Source of the DNA: CAZVRZ01 sp964629965 | Lineage (GTDB): Bacteria; Chloroflexota; Anaerolineae; Anaerolineales; UBA4823 | Length of the DNA: 31,465 nt | Direction: 5' to 3' | Assembly: GCA_964629965.1 (NCBI GenBank) | Contig: CAZVRZ010000061.1 | Span: 1-31,465, forward strand | Part shown: piece after piece, positions 7,525 to 16,254 of the stretch | How positions within the stretch are numbered: position 1 is the stretch's first letter | Layout: each line of letters begins with the position of its first letter | Made by a program: the position numbers and the translations under genes | The notes under the pieces: model-generated | Seen by the model: the letters and a program-made list of their open reading frames with translations, nothing else | Told to the model about the DNA's origin: nothing | The model's database searches: none

Positions 7525-8715
7525 ATGCGTACCAAAATATTGACAGTGCTGCTAATTCTGGCGATTGCCCTTTCGGGCTGCAGCCAAAAGCCCGAGGAAG
7601 TGGGCGGTTTTCAGATCCCGAATGTGGAAAAAGGCAAATTCAACGTTGGCATGGTTCTGATCGGCCCCCATGATGATGGCGGTTGGTCTCAGTCCCACTA
7701 TGAGGGACTCGAGTATGTTGCCAAGAATGTGCCGAACGTACATGTGGCGTATATCGAGAATGTGCCCGAAGGCGCTGACTCGGAGCAGGTTTTCCGCGCT
7801 CTCTCGCGGAAAGGTTTTGACCTGATCATTGGTACATCTTTCGGTTTTGGCGACCCGATGGAAATCGTGGCTGGTGAATTCCCGAAGAGCATGTATGTCC
7901 ACATTAGCGGCATCAAGTCCAATTCAACCAACTTCGGCAACCTGTTCGGCGCCATGGAAGTGATGAAGTATGCGGCTGGGATGCTGGCCGGGGCGCGCGC
8001 TAAGATGGATGGCAACCCCAAGCTGGGTTATATGGCGACCTTCCCCATTCCGGAGGAACTGCGCCTTGGGAATGCCATTGCCCTGGGTATGAAGAAGACC
8101 TGCCCGGAGTGCACCATGGATGTGCGCTGGATCAGTACCTGGCATGATCCCGTGATTGAAAAAGAAGCGGCTGCTTCCCTCTTCGATGCCGGTGCTCAGG
8201 TGGTTTTCACCGGCGCAGATACCCCGGCGGTTGCCGATGTGGCTCAGGAAAAGGGTAAATGGGGCGTGACCTATGACTGGTATGGTTCCTGCAAGGTGGA
8301 TCGCTGCTTGACCGTTCCTTATTGGAATTGGGGCCCGATCTATGCCAAGATCACCGAACAGGTGGCTGCGGGCACCTATAAGCCAGGTTGGGATTATTTC
8401 GATGCGGAAACAGGCGCACTGGGCCTCTACGGCTTTATGGAAGGCCAGTCGCTGCCCATGGGCGTCAAGGAATTACCCGCTGAGGTTGTGGATGAAGTGC
8501 GCTCTATCATTGACAAATCTCTCAAGGGCCAATTCACGCGCTTCGATGTGTTTACCGGCCCGATCATGGATAATCAGGGCAATACCATTGTGCCTGCTGG
8601 CTCGAAGATGGACCAGGCTGACCTGGATCAATTCCCGGAATATGGTTTGGGTTGTAAGTACTGCATGAAGTGGTGGGCAGAAGGCATTACTGCTGAACTG
8701 CCAAAGACCGATTAG
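7525..8715 (+). CDS. BMP-family substrate-binding lipoprotein (nucleoside/purine importer)
   Basis: A 396-residue periplasmic or surface-anchored solute-binding protein of the BMP (basic membrane protein, PnrA-like) family. The signal peptide ends in lipobox LSGC (C19). The mature part shows GMVLIGPHDDGGWSQSHYEG and an ESL-free but typical BMP core with GTSFGFGDPM, VFTGADTPAVA and VTYDWYGSC. Family members bind purine nucleosides or related compounds. A GGAGG 6 bases before the ATG supports the start. ATPase and permease genes follow after a hairpin. Extra C-terminal length with a GCKYC pair is unusual. The specific ligand is inferred from family and the upstream purine operon. Confidence 0.9.
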   Translation: MRTKILTVLLILAIALSGCSQKPEEVGGFQIPNVEKGKFNVGMVLIGPHDDGGWSQSHYEGLEYVAKNVPNVHVAYIENVPEGADSEQVFRALSRKGFDLIIGTSFGFGDPMEIVAGEFPKSMYVHISGIKSNSTNFGNLFGAMEVMKYAAGMLAGARAKMDGNPKLGYMATFPIPEELRLGNAIALGMKKTCPECTMDVRWISTWHDPVIEKEAAASLFDAGAQVVFTGADTPAVADVAQEKGKWGVTYDWYGSCKVDRCLTVPYWNWGPIYAKITEQVAAGTYKPGWDYFDAETGALGLYGFMEGQSLPMGVKELPAEVVDEVRSIIDKSLKGQFTRFDVFTGPIMDNQGNTIVPAGSKMDQADLDQFPEYGLGCKYCMKWWAEGITAELPKTD

Positions 8716-8732
8716 TCAATCCAGTTGAGTAC

Positions 8733-8779
8733 GGTCAGGGTCCGGTTGGCTGCGCAAGCACCCAATCCGGATCCTGACC
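8733..8779 (+). promoter_or_regulatory. strong intercistronic hairpin with GCAA tetraloop
   Basis: Arms at 8733-8749 and 8762-8779 pair over about 17 bp with one G-U and one bulged T. The interior folds further as TGC-GCAA-GCA, giving a GNRA tetraloop. The following TTGTCT is not a proper T run, so this is probably not a full terminator. Such hairpins between a binding-protein gene and its ABC genes commonly protect the 3' end of the upstream message or attenuate readthrough, raising binding-protein dosage. Confidence 0.65.
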
Positions 8780-8798
8780 TTGTCTCCGAATATTAGCG

Positions 8799-10439
8799 AT
8801 GGAACAAATCATAGACGGATCAAATCCCCACGACGGTTTAAAATCCCGCGAATCAAGTGAGAGCCAGGAGCTGCCCACGCAAACGCTGGTGGTGGAGATG
8901 CGCGGCGTTATCAAGCGTTTTCCGGGCGTGCTGGCTAATGATCGCGTCGATTTTGAACTGCGCCGGGGTGAAATCCATGCCCTGCTGGGAGAAAACGGCG
9001 CCGGCAAAAGCACGTTGATGAATATCCTGGCGGGTCTCTATCAGGCAGAAGCCGGCAAGATCCTGGTTAAAGGAAAACTGGTCACGTTCCATTCGCCTCG
9101 CGATGCGATCGAGGCCGGGGTGGGGATGGTGCACCAGCATTTTATGCTGGTGCCATCACAATCGGTGACGGAAAATATCTTGCTAGGGTTGAAAGAACCG
9201 CGCTTCCGGCTGCGCCTGGCAGATTATGATCGCCAGATCAATGAGATGGGAGAACACTTTGGGCTGCGTGTAGATGCGCAGGCCAAGGTGTGGCAGCTTT
9301 CTGTTGGCGAGCAGCAGCGGGTGGAATTGTTAAAAATGCTTTACCGGGGGGCAGATATCTTGATCATGGATGAGCCCACCGCCGTGCTGGCTCCTCAGGA
9401 AATCGAGGGTTTGTTTGATACGCTGCGCTCCATGACAGCCGAAGGAAAGTCGGTGATCTTTATCAGCCACAAACTGCATGAAGTGATGGCGATTGCAGAC
9501 CGGGTGACCGTTCTGCGCAAAGGACGGGTGACCGCCGCAGGCGTCAAAACAGCCGATACCAGTCTGCAGGAATTGGCGCGCTTGATGGTTGGACGCGAGG
9601 TTTTGTTCCACATCGAAAGGAAACCTCAGCAGGCGGGAAACGTGGTGCTTTCGATCGACCATGTGCATGCTGAGAATGATAAAGGCCTGGAGGCGCTGAA
9701 GGGGATTTCCCTGGACGTTCACAGCGGCGAGATCGTGGGCCTGGCGGGCGTGGCGGGCAACGGGCAGCGAGAGCTGGCCCAGGTGATCACCGGGCTGCGC
9801 CGCTGCACTCAAGGCAAGATCATGATGAATGATAAAAATATCACCAACCGTTCGGTGGAATACAACATCCGCCAGGGGATTGGTTATGTGCCGGAAGATC
9901 GCACCCAGGTGGGGTCGTCTCCGAATTTGAGTATCACCGATAATGTTATTATGAAACGTTTTCGCCAGTCGCCCATTGCGCGCGGCTGGATGTTGGATAT
10001 GATGCAGGCTGCCCAGTTTGCCTCTGGTTTGCAGAAGGATTATGCCATTGTGGTTCCTTCAGTAGAAACGCCGGTGCGCTTGCTTTCTGGCGGCAACTTA
10101 CAGCGCGTGATCCTGGCGCGTGAGATTTCCGGTGAGCCGGCTGTGATGGTGGCTGTGCAGCCCACTCGAGGCCTGGACGTGGGGGCAATCGAGGGTGTGC
10201 AGCGCTTGCTGCTGCAGCAGCGCGAGGCAGGCGCAGCGATCCTGCTCATGTCTGAAGAATTGGAAGAATTAATCGCTTTGAGCGACCGCATCTGCGTGAT
10301 CTACGAAGGCCGGATCATGGGCGAAATCCGCCAGGGAGCTTTGGACGAAAAGACAGAAATCGAAACGATCGGTTTGATGATGTGCGGCACCCAGCTTGCT
10401 GATATTGACCCGAGTACGGGTGGCCCGAGTACGGGCTAG
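8799..10439 (+). CDS. double-domain ABC transporter ATPase of a BMP/ribose-type importer
   Basis: A 546-residue ATPase with two ABC domains. Domain 1 has Walker A GENGAGKST (about residue 64), signature SVGEQQRVEL and Walker B ILIMDEPTAV. Domain 2 has the degenerate Walker A GVAGNGQREL, a LSGGNLQRV signature, and VAVQPTRGLDVGA in place of the Walker B aspartate-glutamate. This asymmetry is normal for RbsA/YufO-type sugar and nucleoside importers. The ATG at 8799 has no clear ribosome site; a start at 8898 is possible but would trim a plausible N-terminal tail. The C-terminus ends in a short duplicated PSTG stretch. It energises the two permeases downstream. Confidence 0.9.
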   Translation: MEQIIDGSNPHDGLKSRESSESQELPTQTLVVEMRGVIKRFPGVLANDRVDFELRRGEIHALLGENGAGKSTLMNILAGLYQAEAGKILVKGKLVTFHSPRDAIEAGVGMVHQHFMLVPSQSVTENILLGLKEPRFRLRLADYDRQINEMGEHFGLRVDAQAKVWQLSVGEQQRVELLKMLYRGADILIMDEPTAVLAPQEIEGLFDTLRSMTAEGKSVIFISHKLHEVMAIADRVTVLRKGRVTAAGVKTADTSLQELARLMVGREVLFHIERKPQQAGNVVLSIDHVHAENDKGLEALKGISLDVHSGEIVGLAGVAGNGQRELAQVITGLRRCTQGKIMMNDKNITNRSVEYNIRQGIGYVPEDRTQVGSSPNLSITDNVIMKRFRQSPIARGWMLDMMQAAQFASGLQKDYAIVVPSVETPVRLLSGGNLQRVILAREISGEPAVMVAVQPTRGLDVGAIEGVQRLLLQQREAGAAILLMSEELEELIALSDRICVIYEGRIMGEIRQGALDEKTEIETIGLMMCGTQLADIDPSTGGPSTG

Positions 10440-10440
10440 A
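10411..10440. repeat. 15-bp direct duplication at the 3' end of the ATPase gene
   Basis: CCCGAGTACGGG occurs twice, separated by TGG, as the last codons of the ATPase (STGGPSTG). Each copy is itself an imperfect CCCG/CGGG hairpin. It may be a recent slippage duplication or a small stem pair before the permease gene. Confidence 0.5.
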
Positions 10441-10460
10441 CTTACAGAGGGAAGACATGC

Positions 10461-11612
10461 ATGAGCAATCGTGAAGAAGGGCGTGTGCGGTTCAAGTCAC
10501 CGCGGTTCAAACCACCGCTGCGGATCTATTTTGAACCCCGCTTACAGGAACCGCCGAAATGGTATCCGTTGGTGGTGTCGTTAGGCGCAATTGTCTTCGC
10601 CTTATTATTGGGCGCGATTGTGATCGCCTTTGCTGGTGGCGATCCGTGGCGTTCCTATGCTCACATTGCCCAGGCTTCTTTCGGCAGCCTGGGGGTTTTT
10701 TCAGACACCCTGGTGAAGGCTACTCCCCTGATCCTGGTGGGCCTGGCCTGTTCGCTGGCTTTCCGGATGCGCTTGTGGAATATTGGCGCGGAGGGACAAT
10801 TTTTCTTGGGGGCGTTTGGAGCCAGTGCCGTGGTCTTGCTGCCCATTTTGCCGGCAGAGACCTCGCGGTGGATCTTCATCCCGGTGATGATGGTGGTGGG
10901 CACGCTGGCTGGGGCTTTGTGGGGCTTTGTGCCAGGCTTTTTGAAAGCGCGTTTTAATGTCAACGAAGTGATCACCACGTTGATGATGAACTATATTGCT
11001 GTGGCGTGGAACAACTACTTTATTTTCGCCGTGTGGAGCGAAGGCGGTTTTCAAATGAGCCATGTCTTTCCAAAAACGGCCTGGCTGCCGCGCCTGACAG
11101 ACTACGCCAGGCAGGTTCCCTGGCTGTCTGGTTTGACCACCCACCTGGGCTTGATCTTTGGCTTGATGGCGGCGATTGTGGTCTGGCTGATCTTATATCG
11201 TTCTCGCCTGGGGTATGAGATCCGCTTGATCGGCGATAATCCCAAGGCTGCCCGGTATGCGGGTTTGTCTATTACGCGCAATACCGTGCTGGTGATGATG
11301 ATTTCCGGTGGGCTGGCAGGATTGGCAGGCATGTCTGAGATCACGGGGGTGGTGCATCGCTTACAAGGTGCCATTTCGCCGGGATACGGGTTCACCGGTA
11401 TTATTGTGGCCTGGCTTGCTAAGCTCAATCCATTCGTCGTCATCGTTGTTTCGATCTTGTTCGGTGCTCTGATCCTGGCAGGGCGAGAGATCCAGCCATC
11501 CGGCATTCCCAAGATGATCCAAGGGATCATCCTGGTATCTTTGATTGCCAGTGATTTTTTCTTGCGCTATCGTGTGCGCATTGTTCGAGTTGAAGAGCGC
11601 GAGGAGGCCTGA
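10461..11612 (+). CDS. BMP-type ABC importer permease, subunit 1
   Basis: A 383-residue integral membrane permease of the BPD_transp_2 (RbsC/YufP-like) family. A charged N-terminal tail is followed by about nine hydrophobic segments. Diagnostic stretches are FRMRLWNIGAEGQFFLGA, FNVNEVITTLMMNYIAV and the conserved EIRLIGDNPKAARYAG loop, which contacts the ATPase. GAGGGA lies upstream of the ATG; an ATG four bases earlier is in another frame and closes at once. It would pair with the permease at 11616 to form the channel for nucleoside-like substrates. Confidence 0.9.
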   Translation: MSNREEGRVRFKSPRFKPPLRIYFEPRLQEPPKWYPLVVSLGAIVFALLLGAIVIAFAGGDPWRSYAHIAQASFGSLGVFSDTLVKATPLILVGLACSLAFRMRLWNIGAEGQFFLGAFGASAVVLLPILPAETSRWIFIPVMMVVGTLAGALWGFVPGFLKARFNVNEVITTLMMNYIAVAWNNYFIFAVWSEGGFQMSHVFPKTAWLPRLTDYARQVPWLSGLTTHLGLIFGLMAAIVVWLILYRSRLGYEIRLIGDNPKAARYAGLSITRNTVLVMMISGGLAGLAGMSEITGVVHRLQGAISPGYGFTGIIVAWLAKLNPFVVIVVSILFGALILAGREIQPSGIPKMIQGIILVSLIASDFFLRYRVRIVRVEEREEA

Positions 11613-11615
11613 TCC

Positions 11616-12584
11616 ATGGATCCGATCATCATACTTCAGGCAGGGGTTGGCACGGGTACGGTGCTCTTGTTTGCCACCCTGGGTGGAATATTCTCGGAAC
11701 GGTCGGGCGTGATGAACCTGGGGATGGAGGGGATGATGCTGATGGGCGCCATGACCGGTTACAGCGTTGCGCTGGCAACACATAATCCCTGGTTGGGTGT
11801 GATCGCGGCGATGCTGGCGGCAGGATTGATCAGCCAGGTGCATGCCTTCATCAGTATTACTCTTCAGGCCGATCAGGTGGTGAGTGGGCTGGCGCTGACT
11901 TTTCTCGGTGCGGGCATGAGCCTGGTGTTGGGCGAAGGCTTGAGCAAGGCGGGAACCGTTTCGCTGCTGCCCAACTTCTCAATCCCTCTATTGCAATCTA
12001 TCCCCTTGCTGGGCCCGATCTTTTTCAAAGATCAGAGTGTAATGGTCTACCTGGGCTACCTGCTGGTACCGTTATCCTGGTATTACATCAATCACACCCG
12101 GCCCGGCTTGCACTTGCGTGCGGTGGGGGAGCATCCTGCAGCAGCCGATTCGCAGGGCATTAACGTTTACCGGCTGCGTTACCTGTATGTATTCGTGGGC
12201 GGCGCCCTGGCCGGCGTGGCTGGCGCCACCATTAGCCTGGCGGTAGCTCCCGGCTGGTTCAGTGAGTTGACCACTGCCGGGCAAGGCTGGATTGCAGTGG
12301 GCCTGGTCATCTTTGCCCAGTGGGACCCTTTCCGGGCTGCTTTTGGCTCTTATACTTTCGGCGCGCTGCGCCGGCTGATCCTGGATATCCAGGGACCCAT
12401 GACGCTGCTGGGTTTTCGCAATCCTTTTTATTACAATCCTTATTGGGGTTTTTTCCTGCAGATGCTGCCCTATGCGTTCACGGTGATCGTTTTGGTGCTG
12501 GTCTCTCGAGAGGCCATGCGGAAGAGGCTGGGCGCCCCGGCAGCTCTGGGCGTCCCCTATATTCGCGGTGAGCGAGGTATGTAG
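11616..12584 (+). CDS. BMP-type ABC importer permease, subunit 2
   Basis: A 322-residue permease of the YufQ-like group, starting 4 bases after subunit 1 ends. It shows the family motif FSERSGVMNLGMEGMMLMGA, then ITLQADQVVSGLALTFLG and an HLRAVGEHPAAADSQG coupling loop; eight or more hydrophobic segments. With the binding lipoprotein, double ATPase and subunit 1 it completes one importer. The next gene begins 4 bases later, so the transcript continues. Confidence 0.9.
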   Translation: MDPIIILQAGVGTGTVLLFATLGGIFSERSGVMNLGMEGMMLMGAMTGYSVALATHNPWLGVIAAMLAAGLISQVHAFISITLQADQVVSGLALTFLGAGMSLVLGEGLSKAGTVSLLPNFSIPLLQSIPLLGPIFFKDQSVMVYLGYLLVPLSWYYINHTRPGLHLRAVGEHPAAADSQGINVYRLRYLYVFVGGALAGVAGATISLAVAPGWFSELTTAGQGWIAVGLVIFAQWDPFRAAFGSYTFGALRRLILDIQGPMTLLGFRNPFYYNPYWGFFLQMLPYAFTVIVLVLVSREAMRKRLGAPAALGVPYIRGERGM

Positions 12585-12588
12585 CTTT

Positions 12589-13419
12589 ATGGCGCGTTTC
12601 CGGTTGGTAACGCTCAATCTTTCTGTTGACCTGACCTATTGGAGCCAGCGCAAAGAGCTTTTGCGGGAGGGGTTGGCCGAATTAAAGGCGGACGTGATCG
12701 CCCTGCAAGAAGTAAAACTGCCGGAAAACCCCGCTCAATGGCTGGCGGATGCGTTGGCCGAAACCGGCCTGATTTACCAGGTGCACCTGTGTCCTAAGTC
12801 GGGCGAGAAATCGCGACAAGAGGCAATTGCTATTCTGAGCCGGCTGCCGGTTGAGCGGCATGCGATGCTTGACCTGCGGACGCAAAATCGCGTGGCGCAG
12901 TCTGTGCGGGTCGGTTTGGCTGAGGGAAAGTTTGTGACGATCGTTAACGGGCATTTTTATTGGCAGCCAGGCGAGTCTCCTGAGCGTTCCCAACAACTGC
13001 AGCGTTTGCTGGTTTGGTTGGGAACCCTGCCGATGAAAGCGCCATTGGTGGTGTGCGGCGATTTCAATGGATTGCCGGAAACCACCGCAATCCAGTTAAT
13101 GCGCCGTTATTTTAATTCTGCTTATGCCAAGGTGCACGGCCGCGAGCCTGAATATACCTACCCAACGCCTCTGCCGCGTTCCTGGAAGGCCAACGCGATG
13201 GCGTTTTACCAATACCTGCGCCTGTTTCAGCGGTTTCCCGGAACGCAGCAGTCTCAGTCGCACTCCTGGCAGGGCACGCTGGATTATATTTTTGTCAGCC
13301 AGATGCTTGGAGTGAAAGATTGCCAGGTGGTGTTGAACCGGCCTTCCAGTGAAAATGCGCTGATCTATCCAGCGGGTCACTTTGGCCTGATGGCTGATTT
13401 GGAATTGGCTGCTTTATGA
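12589..13419 (+). CDS. endonuclease/exonuclease/phosphatase (EEP)-fold hydrolase
   Basis: A 276-residue protein of the EEP superfamily (DNase I, sphingomyelinase and inositol phosphatase relatives). The metal and catalytic motifs are visible in order: VTLNLS (Asn), DVIALQEVK (Glu), VNGHF, GDFNGLPE (Asp/Asn), WQGTLDYIF (Asp) and C-terminal GHFGLMADL (His). No signal peptide is seen, so it is probably cytoplasmic. The ATG at 12589 is preferred over an upstream GTG at 12568 that overlaps the permease. It lies 4 bases after the importer and overlaps thrC by ATGA. Substrate unknown; nuclease or phosphodiesterase activity is a family-level guess. Confidence 0.8.
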   Translation: MARFRLVTLNLSVDLTYWSQRKELLREGLAELKADVIALQEVKLPENPAQWLADALAETGLIYQVHLCPKSGEKSRQEAIAILSRLPVERHAMLDLRTQNRVAQSVRVGLAEGKFVTIVNGHFYWQPGESPERSQQLQRLLVWLGTLPMKAPLVVCGDFNGLPETTAIQLMRRYFNSAYAKVHGREPEYTYPTPLPRSWKANAMAFYQYLRLFQRFPGTQQSQSHSWQGTLDYIFVSQMLGVKDCQVVLNRPSSENALIYPAGHFGLMADLELAAL

Positions 13420-14678
13420 AAGAAAAATTTTTAGGATACCGTTGTTCGTTGTGTCAAAAAGAATACGCTGCGGGTGAGGTCACCTATGTTTGTCCGGCTG
13501 ATGGGGGTAATTTGGACGTGGTGTACGATTATACCGCCCTCAGCAAATCAACTTTCCTGCAAGATACCGCTCAGGATTCCCTGTGGAGTTACCTGCCGCT
13601 GCTGCCGGTGGCGGACCCGGGCGGGTGGGGCACGCCGCTGCGGGCGGCAGGCGGCACACCGGTGTATGCCGTCGAACGCCTGGCGGCTCGCCTGGGACTG
13701 CGATCCCTGTGGGTCAAGGATGAAAGCCGCAACCCCACCGCTTCGTTCAAAGATCGTGCCAGCGCGGTGGTGGTGGCGCGGGCGCTTCAGGTGGGCGCCG
13801 AAGTGGTGGTCACTGCTTCGACCGGCAACGCTGGCGCGGCTCTGGCAGGCATGGCGGCTGCAGTTGGGCAGCGTGCTGTGATCTTTGCCCCGCGCACGGC
13901 GCCCCCGGCCAAGGTGGCGCAACTGCTGGTCTTTGGCGCTCGAGTGATCCTGGTGGATGGCAGCTACGACCAGGCTTTTGACCTGACCATCCAGGCGGCG
14001 CAGGAATTTGGCTGGTACTGCCGCAATACGGGCTACAACCCGTTCACCGTGGAGGGGAAGAAAACCGCGGCGTTGGAAATATGGCATTGGCAGCAGCAAA
14101 ACCAGCAGAACTTGCCGGCCGGCCGGCGCCTAAACATTTTCGTATCCGTTGGGGATGGCAATATCATCTCTGGCGTGCACAAGGGCTTTAAAGATCTGCT
14201 GGCCCTGGGCTGGCTGGATGCCATGCCGCGCCTTTTCGGCGTGCAGGCCGAAGGCTCGGCGGCGGTGGCCAATGCTTTCCGGGCAGGCGTGGAGACGATC
14301 ACGCCGGTGGCGGCGAACACCCTGGCCGACAGCATCTCGGTCGACCTGCCGCGAGATGGCGTGCGGGCGGTGCGGGCGGCCCGCGAGACGGGCGGCGCTT
14401 ACCTGGTGGTCAAAGATGAGGATATCTTGCGGGCTATCGGCGAGCTAGGTGGGGTGGGCATCTTTGCCGAGCCCGCCGGGGCCGCCTCATATGCCGGCGT
14501 GGCCGAAGCGCTGCGCCAGGGGCTGATCGAACCGGACGAGCCGGTGTTGGCGATCAATACGGGCAGCGGTTTGAAAGACGTGCGCGCCGCGATGCAGGCT
14601 GTGCAGCCCGCACCGGTGATCGAACCGGATATGAAAGCCCTGCAGAAGCTGCTTGGGACAACTCACCGATCAATTTGA
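13416..14678 (+). CDS. thrC: threonine synthase
   Basis: Threonine synthase (O-phosphohomoserine to threonine), 420 residues, PLP fold type II. The N-terminus carries a small zinc-ribbon (CSLC ... CP), typical of the longer class. The PLP lysine sits in NPTASFKDRAS (K112), followed by VTASTGNAGAAL, which binds the cofactor phosphate. LADSISVDLPRDG and NTGSGLKD are further family segments. The start overlaps the EEP stop as ATGA. The stop overlaps a possible start of the next gene (TGATG). Related cysteate or diaminopropionate enzymes share the fold but fit less well. Confidence 0.88.
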   Translation: MKEKFLGYRCSLCQKEYAAGEVTYVCPADGGNLDVVYDYTALSKSTFLQDTAQDSLWSYLPLLPVADPGGWGTPLRAAGGTPVYAVERLAARLGLRSLWVKDESRNPTASFKDRASAVVVARALQVGAEVVVTASTGNAGAALAGMAAAVGQRAVIFAPRTAPPAKVAQLLVFGARVILVDGSYDQAFDLTIQAAQEFGWYCRNTGYNPFTVEGKKTAALEIWHWQQQNQQNLPAGRRLNIFVSVGDGNIISGVHKGFKDLLALGWLDAMPRLFGVQAEGSAAVANAFRAGVETITPVAANTLADSISVDLPRDGVRAVRAARETGGAYLVVKDEDILRAIGELGGVGIFAEPAGAASYAGVAEALRQGLIEPDEPVLAINTGSGLKDVRAAMQAVQPAPVIEPDMKALQKLLGTTHRSI

Positions 14679-15643
14679 TGTGGATTAATATGACAGAACA
14701 ACCAACTTTCTCAATCATTGCTCCAATATTCAACGAAATAACCAACCTGCCCGAGCTGTACCGCAGGGTGAAAGAGACGATGGAATCGACCGGCGAGACC
14801 TGGGAACTGCTCTTGGTCGACGATGGCTCTACCGATGGCTCCACGGATAGTATCCGCGCATTGGCCGAACAGGATGCCCGGGTGCGCCCGGTGATCCTGG
14901 CACGCAATTTTGGCCACCAGATCGCGGTCACAGCCGGTTTAGACCGGGCACTCGGCCAGGCGGTGACGATCATTGATTCCGACTTGCAAGATCCGCCGGA
15001 AGTGATCCTGGATTTGATCGCGCAATGGCGCCAGGGATATGAGGTGGTCTATGCGGTGCGCGCCGAACGCGAGGGAGAATCCTGGTTCAAGCTTTTCACT
15101 GCATCGCTGTTCTATCGTTTGATCTTCCGCATCACGGATGTCAAAATTCCATTGGATACGGGCGACTTTCGCCTGCTAGACCGGCAAGTGGTTCAGGTGA
15201 TGCAGCAGATGCACGAGCACCATCGTTTCTTGCGCGGTATGTCGGCCTGGGTGGGGTTTCGCCAGGTGGGCGTCCCGTACAAACGCGCCGCTCGCCATGC
15301 CGGCGAGTCTAAATATCCCTTCCGAAAAATGCTCAAGCTGGCGATGACGGCGATCACCGGTTTTTCGTTTTTACCGCTGCAGGTGGCTACCTGGATTGGC
15401 TTTATCGCCGCGGGAATATCACTGGTGGCTATCCCGGTGGTGACGATCTTGCGATTGGCCGGTTCTCAAGCTTTTTTTGGACAGGCTTCGGTGCTGATTG
15501 CGGTGCTGTTCTTTGGCGGCGTGCAGTTGATTTCCCTGGGAATCTTAGGGGAATATATTGGCCGGATCTATGATGAAGTGCGCGGCCGTCCGTTGTACAT
15601 TGTGAGGGATGATTGCGGAAGCTTGCCAACAGTGGTAAGATAG
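14678..15643 (+). CDS. family 2 membrane glycosyltransferase (GtrB/DPM1-like)
   Basis: About 320 residues. The N-terminal GT-A domain has SIIAPIFNEITNLPELYRR, DDGSTDGSTDS and the metal-binding DSDLQDPPE, the signature of polyprenyl-phosphate sugar transferases. RLLDRQVVQ and a GESKYPFRKM loop follow. Two C-terminal membrane helices (about 230-300) end in GILGEYIGRIYDEVRGRP, as in GtrB/DPM1-type enzymes that load a sugar on undecaprenyl phosphate for envelope glycosylation. The start is either the ATG at 14678 (overlapping thrC stop) or the ATG at 14690; neither has a strong ribosome site. Confidence 0.88.
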   Translation: MWINMTEQPTFSIIAPIFNEITNLPELYRRVKETMESTGETWELLLVDDGSTDGSTDSIRALAEQDARVRPVILARNFGHQIAVTAGLDRALGQAVTIIDSDLQDPPEVILDLIAQWRQGYEVVYAVRAEREGESWFKLFTASLFYRLIFRITDVKIPLDTGDFRLLDRQVVQVMQQMHEHHRFLRGMSAWVGFRQVGVPYKRAARHAGESKYPFRKMLKLAMTAITGFSFLPLQVATWIGFIAAGISLVAIPVVTILRLAGSQAFFGQASVLIAVLFFGGVQLISLGILGEYIGRIYDEVRGRPLYIVRDDCGSLPTVVR

Positions 15644-16227
15644 TAATACCTCGGCGGTACAGAATACTGCGGCTGTGTTGGGTGTGGTTAATCCTTGCGG
15701 GAGTATTTTTGTCGTCCTGTGAGTTGGGCGGGGATGCTTCTAAGCAAGATAACTCGGTTGTCCTGGCAGAATTCGAAGAGAATCATGTGCAGGTCACCAT
15801 CCGGCTTGAGTGGCAGGACAGCGGCGCTTCAGAGTACCGCAGCGATATGGTTTTGGCAGGCGTTTTTACGCCCAGCCGGGCAGGATATCATCTATACAGT
15901 AAGGATCTGCCTCGCAACGGAGTGGATGGCTTGGGTCGTCCAACTTTGCTGGAGTTGGCGACTGGTTCAAAAATGCAGGTGGTTGGCGCTTTGCAAGAAA
16001 GCCCGCCCATCCAGGCAGAGCCGGCTGTTGTGGATTATCCCGATCTGAAGGTGTATCCTGCCGGCCCGGTGACGCTGCGCTTGCCAGTCCAACTGCCGCA
16101 AACCGGTGCGGAGCTGGTTGACGAGGTATCTGTAACCTATATGGCATGCAAGAACACGGTCTGCGATCGCCCGGTGATCGATAAGATCATCACCGTAACG
16201 ATCCCGGCGGATCTTGGGTCAGAGTAA
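15613..16227 (+). CDS. lipoprotein with DsbD N-terminal-like domain
   Basis: About 204 residues. A basic N-terminus, hydrophobic stretch and lipobox LSSC predict an exported lipoprotein. The mature part resembles the DsbD alpha-domain (N-terminal thiol-disulfide interchange domain): GYHLYSKDLPRNGVDGLGRP and the C-terminal pair in TYMACKNTVCDRPV. In DsbD this cysteine pair passes electrons to periplasmic partners. No membrane DsbD core is fused. The TTG start at 15613 overlaps the glycosyltransferase end and has GAGGGAT upstream; a later GTG would leave no basic n-region. A thioredoxin-like lipoprotein follows 27 bases later. Confidence 0.65.
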   Translation: MRKLANSGKIVIPRRYRILRLCWVWLILAGVFLSSCELGGDASKQDNSVVLAEFEENHVQVTIRLEWQDSGASEYRSDMVLAGVFTPSRAGYHLYSKDLPRNGVDGLGRPTLLELATGSKMQVVGALQESPPIQAEPAVVDYPDLKVYPAGPVTLRLPVQLPQTGAELVDEVSVTYMACKNTVCDRPVIDKIITVTIPADLGSE

Positions 16228-16254
16228 ACGCTGGTAACGAAGAGGGAATGCTAT

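Noticed and set aside
7368..7673. 101-residue plus-strand open frame upstream of the BMP gene.
   Set aside because: It overlaps the BMP start in another frame, has no ribosome site and no recognisable domain.
8733..8779. Full intrinsic terminator after the binding-protein gene.
   Set aside because: The stem is strong but no T run follows, and the downstream importer genes have no separate clear promoter.
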